Positions 25,519 to 34,313 of a stretch of 64,000 nucleotides of DNA are shown piece after piece. A program made the translations under genes and the position numbers. The first letter of the stretch is position 1. Each line of letters opens with the position of its first letter. This stretch comes from Pedobacter frigoris (GTDB taxonomy: Bacteria > Bacteroidota > Bacteroidia > Sphingobacteriales > Sphingobacteriaceae): positions 186,001-250,000 of the forward strand of contig NZ_SWBQ01000005.1 of NCBI RefSeq assembly GCF_005116445.1, written 5' to 3'. The notes under the pieces are model-generated. The model saw only the letters and a program-made list of their open reading frames with translations, was not told the origin of the DNA and made no database searches.

Positions 25519-26145
25519 ATGAAGATCATTTATCTATTAATCGCAGGATTATTACTTGCTGGCTGCTCCAAAGAAAAAACTCACGGTCCCTGGAATTTAA
25601 AGGATGGACAGGAAGTAGAAGTCCTGGTCAGTCACCGTTATGCTGCTACTGATGACCTGTTGACGCTGCTCCCTCAGAAAAAAATGGATATTGGTGGTGT
25701 TTATTCCTTTACAGATCGTGAGCCGGGATACAATTACAGAGTTAAAGCAAGAATGGTTGCTCCTGATGTGCCTCCGCAGGACGGACCCTCTTATTGGCTT
25801 GAACTGGTAAAAGTACTTAGTAAAGAACGATACACCGGAAATGATTCTTTTGTTATTGAGCTAATTTACAGAGGTTGGGGTTCTCCGGGTATCATGCTGG
25901 AGAAAAAAGACGGCTTATATGATTTCCAGGGAAAAGTTAAACTAACCCCTGCAACACCGGCAATTTCGGAGAAGTTAGCCGAGATGTGGGCGTATTACGA
26001 AGACTATCTACAGAGGATAAAAGGGTATAGGCCAGGCAATCCAATGCCTGTTTTGAAATGGAAATCCATTAAAGGCAGAGTGACACATGATCCCGCAAAT
26101 TTCGGTAAATCTTATTTGGTATCAAATTTAGAATTTATGGAATAG
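25519..26145 (+). CDS. Lipoprotein of unknown function
   Basis: A 208-residue protein with a clear lipoprotein signal (MKIIYLLIAGLLLAGC; lipobox LLAG-C, with Cys16 lipidated). The mature part is mixed alpha/beta with no recognised catalytic motif. Notable blocks are VYSFTDREPGYNYRVKARMVAP and VIELIYRGWGSPGIMLEKKDGLYDFQG. It is probably anchored at the periplasmic face of a membrane or exported to the surface. It is transcribed alone and converges on the beta-helix gene 19 bases away. Confidence 0.7.
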   Translation: MKIIYLLIAGLLLAGCSKEKTHGPWNLKDGQEVEVLVSHRYAATDDLLTLLPQKKMDIGGVYSFTDREPGYNYRVKARMVAPDVPPQDGPSYWLELVKVLSKERYTGNDSFVIELIYRGWGSPGIMLEKKDGLYDFQGKVKLTPATPAISEKLAEMWAYYEDYLQRIKGYRPGNPMPVLKWKSIKGRVTHDPANFGKSYLVSNLEFME

Positions 26146-26164
26146 AAGGGATATATGTTTGTTC

Positions 26165-27703
26165 TTAATTAGTCTTGACCTTTACATCCTTGAACATGAA
26201 CGGATTGTCGCTGATCCTCACCGCTTTCTTGCTGGCAGTTGTGACGTTCCTGAGGATGACTTCATTGGTTTTGACATAGGGAAACTTTTCCTGATAGGTA
26301 TTATCTTTCATTTCCGGATTGAAATTGGTGAAAATAGCAATTCCCTGGTAATTGTCGGGATGCCTGGAATCGTCAATCTGAAGATTTTCGATGGTGATCC
26401 GCTTCGGCATATAACAGGTATAACCGAAATTATGCTGACCTGAATAAGAACCGCTGATCAGAGAGGCACTGATAGACTTGCCGCCTGCCGGTATAAATAT
26501 ACAGTTCCGGATCACCAGCTCTCCCTGCCATGTACTGCCATAGTCAGGACGCAGATTCACAAAACTCCGCCCGCGGACGGTAGAATTTTCGATGGTCAGG
26601 AGTCCGCTGCCGATGGCATTGATGCCCATATGTCCGAGGATTGAGTTGCGGATAGTGGCATTCGCAACTCCCTGGTGGGCATCGAACCTGGAGAGTGTAC
26701 AACTGTCATAAAGCAGGTTTTTGCAAAAGTTTGATCCCAGGATACCCCAGTACTTGTTGTCGTCGATGTCATTGGTTTGGCTGCAATTTACGAAAGACAC
26801 ATTGACTGCATGGTTGACGGAAAGGTCATAGGTGCCCATTGAAACAGGCTTGCCCGCTGCACCGATGGTACTGTAAGTCTTGTGTCCGGTTAGGACGGTG
26901 TTTTTTACCGTTATATAAGCGCAGTTGGCGATGTTGATAAAGCCTCCGTATGGCGCACCCTGTTCTCCTTCGCCCTTGATGTGGTGTTGAAGACCTTCAA
27001 TAAGTACATGTGATCGCCTGACCGCAATATTTCGGTTATAATAGGTGTATTTTGATTCGGCTTTATTGGCAATTGTGGTGAAATGGCCGCCGGTGATCTT
27101 CAAAAGATGCTCATCGATGGGTAGGGCGGTGATGTCTGTGATCTGTTTAAAGTCCCAGATGATTGGAGCGTTCATGTCTACATTGCCATTTTTGTCCACA
27201 ACAAAAATATCTGTCTGCGAAGAGCCCTTGTTTTGGTTTAGTCCAAACCGGACGTATTGCTTTAGGTTGGAATTCGTGACTGTAATTAAACATGGACCTG
27301 GTAAAGGCAGGCTGACCTTTTGCTGGTTCCGCTTTATCGAGGAAATAGTTTCCGGTTTAAAGGGTTTCTGGCTTGAACTTACTGTGAAAACAGACGCGTC
27401 GCGATTTTTTACATCGGTATCATCAATGATGAAAGCCGCGGTTCCGAAATCAGTGTCCGTTTGGATGAACGCCGTGCGGTCTTTACCTCCGATGTAGTAG
27501 GTGGCTCCGGAGTCTGCTTTGACTGGAAGACCATGCAGGTTGGCAAAAGCATGGGCCTCGGCAATAGCATCTATATCATCAGTCTTTCCATCACCTTTGG
27601 CACCAAAGTCACTGTAACGAACTAATCCGGTAGTTTTTTGCTGTGCCTGAGTGACCAGTGTGCAGTTTAATAATACGGACATCAGAAGTATGTATTTCAT
27701 CAT
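26165..27703 (-). CDS. Secreted right-handed beta-helix protein (pectate-lyase-like fold)
   Basis: A 512-residue exported protein. The signal peptide (MMKYILLMSVLLNCTLVTQAQQ) precedes the FGAKGDGKTDD motif that opens many polygalacturonase/pectate-lyase-like beta-helices. The central part (about 215-440) is a run of short strand repeats of the type NCAYITVKNTVLTGHKT, SCTLSRFDAHQGVANATIRNSILG and VIRNCIFIPAG. It probably binds or cleaves a polysaccharide outside the cell; no catalytic Asp cluster could be assigned with confidence. The ATG at 27703 is used because an upstream ATG at 27751 precedes the signal peptide by 16 residues. It is not in a polysaccharide utilisation locus here. Confidence 0.75.
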   Translation of the reverse strand: MMKYILLMSVLLNCTLVTQAQQKTTGLVRYSDFGAKGDGKTDDIDAIAEAHAFANLHGLPVKADSGATYYIGGKDRTAFIQTDTDFGTAAFIIDDTDVKNRDASVFTVSSSQKPFKPETISSIKRNQQKVSLPLPGPCLITVTNSNLKQYVRFGLNQNKGSSQTDIFVVDKNGNVDMNAPIIWDFKQITDITALPIDEHLLKITGGHFTTIANKAESKYTYYNRNIAVRRSHVLIEGLQHHIKGEGEQGAPYGGFINIANCAYITVKNTVLTGHKTYSTIGAAGKPVSMGTYDLSVNHAVNVSFVNCSQTNDIDDNKYWGILGSNFCKNLLYDSCTLSRFDAHQGVANATIRNSILGHMGINAIGSGLLTIENSTVRGRSFVNLRPDYGSTWQGELVIRNCIFIPAGGKSISASLISGSYSGQHNFGYTCYMPKRITIENLQIDDSRHPDNYQGIAIFTNFNPEMKDNTYQEKFPYVKTNEVILRNVTTASKKAVRISDNPFMFKDVKVKTN

Positions 27704-27789
27704 AAGGTTTGGTACGCCATTGTGAATGACGGATATAAATGTTTTAAACAATTTTAATCAATATACTGCGGATAAAAAAATGGCACCCA

Positions 27790-28560
27790 TTACTTTTCCC
27801 TGATCCATTGGTCAATATGTTCAGCTACCTCTTCCCAGCCTTTCTGTCCAGCTATAAAATGACTTCGCCCTTTGAATTCTTTGTAGTCGACAATACTTTC
27901 AGGTGCTTTATATCTGCCAGCAATTTTACGGGTAAGTTTAGGAGAAAAAATAGTGTCTTGTTCTCCGGCTATGAATAACAATGGCTGATGTTTTTTGTTG
28001 AAATCAACGTTAGCAAATGATTTTAATAAAGTATCTCTGGCTATTTTTCTGCTTTCCGGCACTGCTATTTCTTCAAAGGCCCTGTTGCTTTCGGCCAGTG
28101 ACATATTGTTGAAGAATGCTTTTTGGTACCAGCTCTTACTCCCCATAAAGGCAGAATTTCCTTTGAAAAAATCGACAACCGGGTAAACAATTTTGATGGT
28201 AGACCATGGTGCCAGTACATTTTTTGGAGGAGCTCCATCTATGCTGATGCCTGCTGCCGCTTTGTCTAATTCCACCAGTTTTTGTACAACTAGTCCGGCT
28301 AGTGAATGGCCTATTACAATTGGCTTTTCAGGAAGCGTATCGATCAGTTTAATGATGTTGTTTACCACATCCTCAAAGCTGGTTTGTGTGAGCTCTGGAT
28401 GAATATGGGTTCTCAATGCTTCTGGATTTCCTTCATGTCCGGGATTGGCAGGCGTATAAACGGTGTATCCTTTTTGTTCAAAAAAGGCTTTCCATGCGGC
28501 CCAGCTGGTATTGTTGACAAACAGACCGTGAATCAGAATAATGGTTTTTGACTGTATCAT
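27790..28560 (-). CDS. Alpha/beta hydrolase
   Basis: A 256-residue cytoplasmic hydrolase. The oxyanion-hole HG motif is at 11-12 (LIHGLF), nucleophile S86 lies in GHSLAG, and the probable acid and base are D202 (GEQDTIF) and H234 (GRSHFI). The catalytic triad is complete. Members act on esters, amides or lactones; the substrate is unknown. Its promoter carries a CAACTTTG -7-like box (28591-28598, minus strand) and a palindrome at 28620-28635 where a Crp-type activator would sit. A Crp/Fnr gene lies immediately upstream in the same direction. Confidence 0.85.
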   Translation of the reverse strand: MIQSKTIILIHGLFVNNTSWAAWKAFFEQKGYTVYTPANPGHEGNPEALRTHIHPELTQTSFEDVVNNIIKLIDTLPEKPIVIGHSLAGLVVQKLVELDKAAAGISIDGAPPKNVLAPWSTIKIVYPVVDFFKGNSAFMGSKSWYQKAFFNNMSLAESNRAFEEIAVPESRKIARDTLLKSFANVDFNKKHQPLLFIAGEQDTIFSPKLTRKIAGRYKAPESIVDYKEFKGRSHFIAGQKGWEEVAEHIDQWIREK

Positions 28561-28619
28561 TTTTTTAGTGTTTAAGATGAACTAACGATACAAAGTTGGG
28601 GAGTAAGCAGCAGTAAAAG

Positions 28620-28635
28620 TTTAACCCAGGTTAAA
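28620..28635. promoter_or_regulatory. Crp/Fnr-type palindrome before the hydrolase gene
   Basis: TTTAACC-CA-GGTTAAA has perfect 7-bp arms around two bases. Its centre lies about 33 bases beyond the -7-like box at 28591-28598, roughly -40 relative to the expected start, the class II activator position. The neighbouring Crp/Fnr regulator is the natural candidate to bind it. Confidence 0.5.
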
Positions 28636-28641
28636 ATCGCA

Positions 28642-29229
28642 TCATCTGTGTGAAAGTCTTTTGCGGATCCTGCTTAATGAGGGACCCTGAATCCCCAGAT
28701 AAGAAGAGATATGGTATAAAGGAACTGCATTGAAGATGTCAGGATAATCTTTGATCAGATTTAGGTAACGTTCTTCAGGTGTTTGAAAGAGAAAACTTTC
28801 TGTACGTGCCATCGCCACATTAAAGGCTTCCTGCGCGAGCAGCCTGCCAAAACTCTCCCATTTATGCGATTGCTGATAAAGTTTTAACAGGTCTGCAATG
28901 TGAATATGGATTACAGACGCGGGAGTTAACGCGGTGGTATGATAGTCGCATGGGATTTGCTGGATAAAACTTTTGAAAGAAACAACAAACTGATTGCCGG
29001 AAAACAAGAAAATGTTCTTTTCTTCCCCTGTTTTCTCGTCTATGATGTAGGAACGGAACACGCCTTCTACTACAAAACCCAGGTATTTGCAAACTGACTT
29101 TTGCTGATTGTAAAAATCTCCCTTTTTGTAATGTATGGTTTTCCAGAAAGGTACAGAAAGTTCAAAATCCTGCTTGCTCAGCCCGGCGAATTGTTCTAAG
29201 GCAAGGCCCAGTTTTTCGGTCAGTTCCAT
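28642..29229 (-). CDS. Crp/Fnr-family transcriptional regulator
   Basis: A 195-residue regulator with an N-terminal cyclic-nucleotide-binding-like jelly roll (about 20-125, with YKKGDFYNQQKSVCKYLGFVVEGVFRSY) and a C-terminal winged helix-turn-helix (PLYHISSYLGIQGPSLSRIRKRL). The usual cAMP-contact RS/T pair and the Fnr cysteine cluster are not evident, so the signal is unknown; many Bacteroidota members lack them. It lies 81 bases upstream of the alpha/beta hydrolase gene in the same orientation with a palindrome between, suggesting a regulator-target pair. Confidence 0.88.
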   Translation of the reverse strand: MELTEKLGLALEQFAGLSKQDFELSVPFWKTIHYKKGDFYNQQKSVCKYLGFVVEGVFRSYIIDEKTGEEKNIFLFSGNQFVVSFKSFIQQIPCDYHTTALTPASVIHIHIADLLKLYQQSHKWESFGRLLAQEAFNVAMARTESFLFQTPEERYLNLIKDYPDIFNAVPLYHISSYLGIQGPSLSRIRKRLSHR

Positions 29230-29335
29230 GCAATAAACTTAATTATTTATATCAGGTATTGCAAGTAGTCCTTATCCAGAGTTGCGGTTTACTATAATCT
29301 TTTTATTTTAGCGGAGAGAGACAAAATTATAAGTT

Positions 29336-30040
29336 ATGAAGCGACTACTTTTTATTGCGGCACTGTCGTGCCTGTTGAGCACCAAGGTGCTGGCTCAGAC
29401 CACCCATCAAAATACAGGATGGCTATTTCTTATGAACAGCACCAAAATTAATGAGAAATGGGGTGCCCATTTTGACCTCCAGCTCAGGTCTTCGGACAAT
29501 TGGGAAGACGTAAGAAATTTGCTGATCAGGCCCGGTGTTACTTATTTTATTGATAAACAAAATGATGTGACGCTTGGCTATCTTTTTACACAAACTTATA
29601 GTCAGGCCGCGGGAGTGAAAAATGCCCTGACTGAAAACAGGATCTGGCAGCAATACATTCATAAGCATAAAATCAGTAGTGTGAACATCAGTCATAGGTT
29701 TAGGCTGGAGCAGCGTTTTATAGAACGGGCGAACAATGACGACCTTTTTGCCCAGCGGGCAAGGTATTTTGTGCGGGCTTTGATTCCATTGCAGAAAAAA
29801 GAAGATGCGTTTGATAAGGGACCGTTTGCAGCATTGCAAAATGAATTGTTCTTTAATATTCAGGGTAAGAGTGGGCTTAATGGGCACGTCTTTGATCAGA
29901 ATCGTGCGTACCTGGCTGCGGGGTATAGATTTAGCAAAAAAATGGATGTAGAGGCAGGGTATATGAATCAGGCAGTAAAGGGTGCAGTTAGTAATACGAA
30001 TAACAATATCATCCAGCTGGCAGTTTATACAAGGTTTTAA
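29336..30040 (+). CDS. DUF2490 family outer-membrane protein
   Basis: A 234-residue exported protein. The signal peptide MKRLLFIAALSCLLSTKVLAQ is followed by a DUF2490-type beta-barrel: GWLFLMNSTKINEKWGAHFDLQLRS, LIRPGVTYFIDKQNDVTLGYLF, ENRIWQQY, LEQRFIER and a terminal strand ending VYTRF. Alternating strands and a C-terminal Phe point to an outer-membrane barrel. The function of this family is unknown. It is transcribed alone. Confidence 0.8.
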   Translation: MKRLLFIAALSCLLSTKVLAQTTHQNTGWLFLMNSTKINEKWGAHFDLQLRSSDNWEDVRNLLIRPGVTYFIDKQNDVTLGYLFTQTYSQAAGVKNALTENRIWQQYIHKHKISSVNISHRFRLEQRFIERANNDDLFAQRARYFVRALIPLQKKEDAFDKGPFAALQNELFFNIQGKSGLNGHVFDQNRAYLAAGYRFSKKMDVEAGYMNQAVKGAVSNTNNNIIQLAVYTRF

Positions 30041-30153
30041 AATCTGATGTAGATGTTATCTGGTGCGAGATGACGAATGTTGCTTTCAATGTCTTAAGAA
30101 TTTAATCTGGATGAAGATGGTTTTTCAGTGATAATAATTTAGTTATTTTTAAT

Positions 30154-30161
30154 TAAGTTTG
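30154..30161 (+). promoter_or_regulatory. -7-like element upstream of the acyl-CoA ligase gene
   Basis: TAAGTTTG matches TAnnTTTG and lies 94 bases before the ATG at 30256, implying a longer leader than its neighbours. No convincing -33 box was seen. Confidence 0.3.
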
Positions 30162-30255
30162 GGAAAGGCGATTACAAAAGATTCATATCCGCACCGTCGT
30201 TGATGGTTTTTTTATAACCCTTTTAACCGAATTCCTAATTATATAAGCTGAAAGT

Positions 30256-32028
30256 ATGGCTGCGACGATAACCAGAGTATTTGATTTACTTCAATACAAT
30301 TTAGAGAAATTTCCAAAGGAAGAATTTATAAGCGGTAAGGTAAATGGCGAGTGGATAAAATACAGCACTCAAAAATTTTGCAGTACTGTGGATACGCTGA
30401 GCAGAGGCTTGATCAGTATTGGAATTGGTAAGGAATCGCGTGTGGCGGTAATGTCGCACAACAGGCCTGAATGGAACATCACTGATTTTGCGATCATGCA
30501 GATCGGTGCGTATCAGATTCCGCTTTATCCTACACTTGCCGAACACGACATTAAATTTATCATAGAGAATGCAGCGGTAACAGTTGTCTTTGCTGCGGAT
30601 GATGCGATCTATAAGAAACTGCAGGCAGTCAATATACAATTGGCTTCGCCTGTAAAAATCTATACGTTTAATGATATTGAAGGTGCGGACCACTGGAGCT
30701 TGCTCTTAAAGGAAGGAGACGCTAAAACAGATGTGAACCTAGATGAGTATAGAAGTGATGTAAAGCCGGAAGATATCCTGACGCTCATCTATACTTCAGG
30801 AACTACCGGAACTCCAAAAGGCGTGATGCTGACGCATGACAACCTGGTGAAGAATTTTGAAAACTCTGCAGTGCTGTTACCGGAGGGAATCAATACCGGA
30901 CTAAGCTTTTTGCCGTTGTCGCATATTTTTGAACGGATGGTGGTTTATCTATATATGTATTCCGGTGTCGGTGTGTATTATGCAGAAAGTATGGATACCA
31001 TCGTAGCAGATATACAACACGTAAAACCTAGTGTGTTTTCTACAGTTCCCCGCCTATTGGAGAAAGTGTATGAGAAAATCATGGAAAAAGGAAAGGCATT
31101 AACAGGTATTAAAAGAGGGATGTTCTTCTGGTCTGTTGCGCTTGCTGAAAAATATGAAATAGACAATAGCTGGTTTTATAACTTGAAACTGGGCATCGTC
31201 CGCAAGCTTGTCTTTAAGAAATGGCAGGAGGCTCTTGGAGGGAACATCATTGTGATTGTCTCTGGAGGAGCGGCTTTGAACCCAAGACTGGCGCGGATTT
31301 TCTGGGCGGCAGGTATGCCGGTATTTGAGGGCTATGGCCTGACAGAAACATCGCCGGTGATTACAGTAAATCATTTTGATAACGCGATGTTCGGCACCGT
31401 TGGCCCTGTGATAGAAGGAATGGAGATCAAGATTGCTGAAGATGGAGAGGTATTGGCGAGAGGACATGCGATCATGAAAGGTTATTACATGAGGGAGGAC
31501 CTGACTGCGGAAACTATTGATCGTGATGGATGGTTCCATACCGGCGATATCGGTGAGATCGTAAACGGAAGATTTCTTAAAATCACTGACCGTAAAAAAG
31601 AGATCTTCAAAACTGCCGGAGGTAAATATGTAGCTCCGCAAACCATTGAAAATAAATTTAAAGAAACCCCATTGGTAGAGCAGGTAATGGTGTTGGGAGA
31701 AAACCGTAAGTTTCCTGCTGCGCTGATTGTTCCAAACTTCGCAGCTTTGAAAACCTGGGCGGCTAAAAAAGGAATTGCTTATACGAGCGATGAAGAAATG
31801 GTGAAGAACCCTCAGATTGTAGAGAAATTTAATCAGATAGTAGAATATACCTGTAAAGATTTTGGTAAATGGGAACAGGTTAAACGTATTGCTTTACTTC
31901 CTAAACAATGGAGCATTGATGGCGGGGAGCTGACGCCTAAATTGAGCCTGAAAAGAAAAGTTATTCTGGAAAAAAATAAAGACATTATAGAGAAGATCTA
32001 CGCAGATGCGGAAAACTATAAAGGATAA
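30256..32028 (+). CDS. Long-chain acyl-CoA ligase (AMP-forming)
   Basis: A 590-residue adenylate-forming ligase that activates fatty acids to acyl-CoA through an acyl-AMP intermediate. The P-loop-like motif YTSGTTGTPKGVMLTH is at about 180-195, the A5 motif reads YGLTETSP, the A7 motif includes GWFHTGDIGEI, and the A8 hinge reads ITDRKKEIFKTAGGKYVAPQ. Length and motifs match the FadD15/ACSL-like branch common in Bacteroidota. It lies 1.8 kb upstream of the beta-oxidation genes and presumably supplies their substrate. It overlaps the next gene by 23 bases. Confidence 0.92.
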   Translation: MAATITRVFDLLQYNLEKFPKEEFISGKVNGEWIKYSTQKFCSTVDTLSRGLISIGIGKESRVAVMSHNRPEWNITDFAIMQIGAYQIPLYPTLAEHDIKFIIENAAVTVVFAADDAIYKKLQAVNIQLASPVKIYTFNDIEGADHWSLLLKEGDAKTDVNLDEYRSDVKPEDILTLIYTSGTTGTPKGVMLTHDNLVKNFENSAVLLPEGINTGLSFLPLSHIFERMVVYLYMYSGVGVYYAESMDTIVADIQHVKPSVFSTVPRLLEKVYEKIMEKGKALTGIKRGMFFWSVALAEKYEIDNSWFYNLKLGIVRKLVFKKWQEALGGNIIVIVSGGAALNPRLARIFWAAGMPVFEGYGLTETSPVITVNHFDNAMFGTVGPVIEGMEIKIAEDGEVLARGHAIMKGYYMREDLTAETIDRDGWFHTGDIGEIVNGRFLKITDRKKEIFKTAGGKYVAPQTIENKFKETPLVEQVMVLGENRKFPAALIVPNFAALKTWAAKKGIAYTSDEEMVKNPQIVEKFNQIVEYTCKDFGKWEQVKRIALLPKQWSIDGGELTPKLSLKRKVILEKNKDIIEKIYADAENYKG

Positions 32029-33709
32029 TGCATTAGTACTGTTTTGTTTATGTGTTTTTTTCTTGTCGGCCTGTGTAAACGGGCAACTAGGGAAAAACAA
32101 CAGTAATGAATACCGGAATGGAATGGTGGTGTCTGCCAATCCAATTGCCTCGCAGGTAGGCGTAGACATTTTAAAGAAAGGTGGTAACGCTATTGATGCA
32201 GCGGTAGCTGTACAATTTGCGCTGGCAGTGGTTTATCCGAATGCAGGTAATATCGGCGGCGGTGGCTTCCTGGTTTACCGTTCGGCGTTGGGGGAAAGTA
32301 ATACGCTTGATTTCAGGGAGCGTGCTTCAATAAACGCTTCGAGAAATATGTACCTGGACTCGGCAGGAAACCCAATTACAGATAAAAGTCTTTATGGTCA
32401 CCTGGCAGCAGGAGTGCCGGGCTCTGTAGCAGGCATGGTTGCAGCCCATGATAAATATGGTAAACTAGACTGGGCAGATTTGCTGGAACCTGCGTATAGG
32501 CTGGCAAAAAATGGTTTCCCTGTTACCACCAGGCAAGCTGCTGAACTCAATGGAATGAAGACGCTTTTTAGTCAGTTCAATCCTGATGGTACAGCTTTGC
32601 TGAAAACAGACGAATGGGAAGAAGGCGACTTGCTCGTACAGGAAGAATTGAGCAGGACTTTGCAGGAGATCATGAATAAAGGCAATTCCGGATTTTATGA
32701 GGGATGGGTGGCCGACAGTCTGGTGAAAGAAATGAAGCGCGGAAATGGAGTTGTTTCGCTGGAAGACCTTAAAAATTATAAAGCCGTATGGCGTAAGCCA
32801 ATAACGGGCAGCTACAAAGAGTATGGTGTGATTACGATGCCGCCGCCATCTAGCGGGGGTATCGCCTTATTGCAGTTGCTCAAATCGGTGGAGGGTTACC
32901 CATTGAAAAGATGGGGTTTCAATACAGATTCTACTGTTCAGCTTATTGTGGAAGCCGAGCGTCGTGCTTACGCAGATAGGGCTGCTTATCTGGGAGATCC
33001 TGATTATTTTAAAGTGCCTCAGGGTCAACTGACCGATCCGGCATATATTAAAAGCAGAATGAGCGGTTTTAATTGGAATGCCGCGACACCGAGTATTGTT
33101 ATAAAAGAGGGTCAGATGATGGACGAGCATGAAGAAACCACGCACTTTTCTATTGTGGACCGGGATGGAAATGCAGTTTCCCTGACTACAACATTAAATG
33201 GTTCTTACGGTTCTTGCGTGGTGGTAAAAGGGGCAGGTTTTTTATTGAATAATGAAATGGATGACTTTTCTGTTAAACCGGGATCGCCTAACATGTACGG
33301 ACTTGTTGGTGGCGAAGCAAATGCTATTGCTCCGGGCAAGCGGATGCTGAGTTCTATGACCCCTACGATTATTGAAAAGGACGGTGAGTTGTTTATGGTG
33401 GTGGGTACTCCCGGAGGCTCTACCATTATCACGTCAGTTTTTCAAACGATATTGAATGTGATTGAATTTGAAAAGAATATGCAGGCAGCTGTTGCCGCTA
33501 AAAAATTCCACCATCAATGGTTGCCGGACGAGGTGTATATAGAAGATGGCGCCCTAGATAGTGTAGCACTGATCAAGCTGCAGTCCAAAGGATATAAGAT
33601 TGTACCACGCGGACAAATTGGAAGGGTAGATGCCATATTGAGAACGAAGTGGGGTTACTATCAGGGCGGTGCGGACCCGAGAGGGGATGATGAAGCGCTT
33701 GGCTGGTAA
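32006..33709 (+). CDS. ggt: Gamma-glutamyltransferase
   Basis: A 567-residue Ntn-hydrolase precursor that cleaves the gamma-glutamyl bond of glutathione and related compounds. A lipoprotein-like signal (ALVLFCLCVFFLSAC) suggests periplasmic location. The self-cleavage and catalytic residue is T378 in EETTHFSIVDRDGNAVS, and further family blocks are ANPIASQVGVDILKKGGNAIDAA, PNAGNIGGGGFLV and MLSSMTPTIIEKDGELFMVVGTPGGS. Gamma-glutamyl turnover can yield 5-oxoproline, but the pxp genes are 14 kb away, so no direct link is claimed. The start overlaps the acyl-CoA ligase gene by 23 bases in another frame. Confidence 0.93.
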   Translation: MRKTIKDNALVLFCLCVFFLSACVNGQLGKNNSNEYRNGMVVSANPIASQVGVDILKKGGNAIDAAVAVQFALAVVYPNAGNIGGGGFLVYRSALGESNTLDFRERASINASRNMYLDSAGNPITDKSLYGHLAAGVPGSVAGMVAAHDKYGKLDWADLLEPAYRLAKNGFPVTTRQAAELNGMKTLFSQFNPDGTALLKTDEWEEGDLLVQEELSRTLQEIMNKGNSGFYEGWVADSLVKEMKRGNGVVSLEDLKNYKAVWRKPITGSYKEYGVITMPPPSSGGIALLQLLKSVEGYPLKRWGFNTDSTVQLIVEAERRAYADRAAYLGDPDYFKVPQGQLTDPAYIKSRMSGFNWNAATPSIVIKEGQMMDEHEETTHFSIVDRDGNAVSLTTTLNGSYGSCVVVKGAGFLLNNEMDDFSVKPGSPNMYGLVGGEANAIAPGKRMLSSMTPTIIEKDGELFMVVGTPGGSTIITSVFQTILNVIEFEKNMQAAVAAKKFHHQWLPDEVYIEDGALDSVALIKLQSKGYKIVPRGQIGRVDAILRTKWGYYQGGADPRGDDEALGW

Positions 33710-33745
33710 TCTATAGTTTTTATAGTCTACAATAGTATTCGGTTT

Positions 33746-33780
33746 AAAAAGCTTTCTGATTGGATTAGGAGGCTTTTTTT
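33746..33780 (+). terminator. Terminator after gamma-glutamyltransferase
   Basis: AAAAAGCTTTCT can pair with AGGAGGCTTTTT along 12 positions (including G-T pairs) around a 9-base loop, followed by a T-run. It separates ggt from the marR-fad operon. Confidence 0.7.
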
Positions 33781-33805
33781 ATGACATAAATATTTGAAAA
33801 TTATG

Positions 33806-33837
33806 TTTGCATCCTAATAATTATTTCGATAGCTTTG
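33806..33837 (+). promoter_or_regulatory. Promoter of the marR-fadN-fadA-fadE operon
   Basis: TTTG (33806-33809), a 20-base spacer, and TAGCTTTG (33830-33837) match the Bacteroidota consensus without mismatch. The -7 box ends 20 bases before the ATG at 33858, so the leader is very short. Confidence 0.6.
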
Positions 33838-33857
33838 TTATGCAAGCATAGTATTTG

Positions 33858-34313
33858 ATGAAACAGCAGGAAACGGTAGATTATTTTTTAAAGGTAGTGT
33901 GGCAGAATATGGCCAACACCTACAACCAGATTGCATCTGGTTTTGGTATTACACAAGCCATTGGTTATGTGTTGATTAATATTGACAAAGAGGGGACGGC
34001 AGTTTCTCAGCTTGCCGGTCTGCTTGGGGTTAAGGCCACGAGCCTGTCCAGGATGTTAAACAACATGGAGGAACTGGGGTTAATATACAGAGAAGCCTCG
34101 ACTGGTGATAAACGCTCTGTAAAGGTATACCTGACGGATTTTGGTGTGGAGAAAAGGCACCTTGCGAAAGGGGTGGTGATCTCGTTTAATGATTACCTCA
34201 GCAAAAACCTGACGACCGGTGAAAAGAATAACCTGATATCGACTTTACAAAAGGTGAATAAACTCACTTTAGCATATACAAATATTGAACATGATGAACA
34301 AAAGAATAAATAA
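33858..34313 (+). CDS. MarR-family regulator of the fad operon
   Basis: A 151-residue winged-helix regulator. The helix-turn-helix region reads GTAVSQLAGLLGVKATSLSRMLNNMEELGLIYREAS and the wing DKRSVKVYLTDFGVEKR; dimerisation helices lie at both ends. MarR proteins usually repress their own operon and are released by a ligand, here plausibly an acyl-CoA, as inferred from the downstream genes. The reading frame overlaps fadN by 23 bases, which couples its translation to the enzymes. A TTG three bases upstream (33855) is an alternative start. Confidence 0.88.
   Translation: MKQQETVDYFLKVVWQNMANTYNQIASGFGITQAIGYVLINIDKEGTAVSQLAGLLGVKATSLSRMLNNMEELGLIYREASTGDKRSVKVYLTDFGVEKRHLAKGVVISFNDYLSKNLTTGEKNNLISTLQKVNKLTLAYTNIEHDEQKNK

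Noticed and set aside
31099..31641. 180-codon open frame antisense to the acyl-CoA ligase gene
   Set aside because: It lies opposite conserved catalytic motifs of the ligase; a shadow frame.
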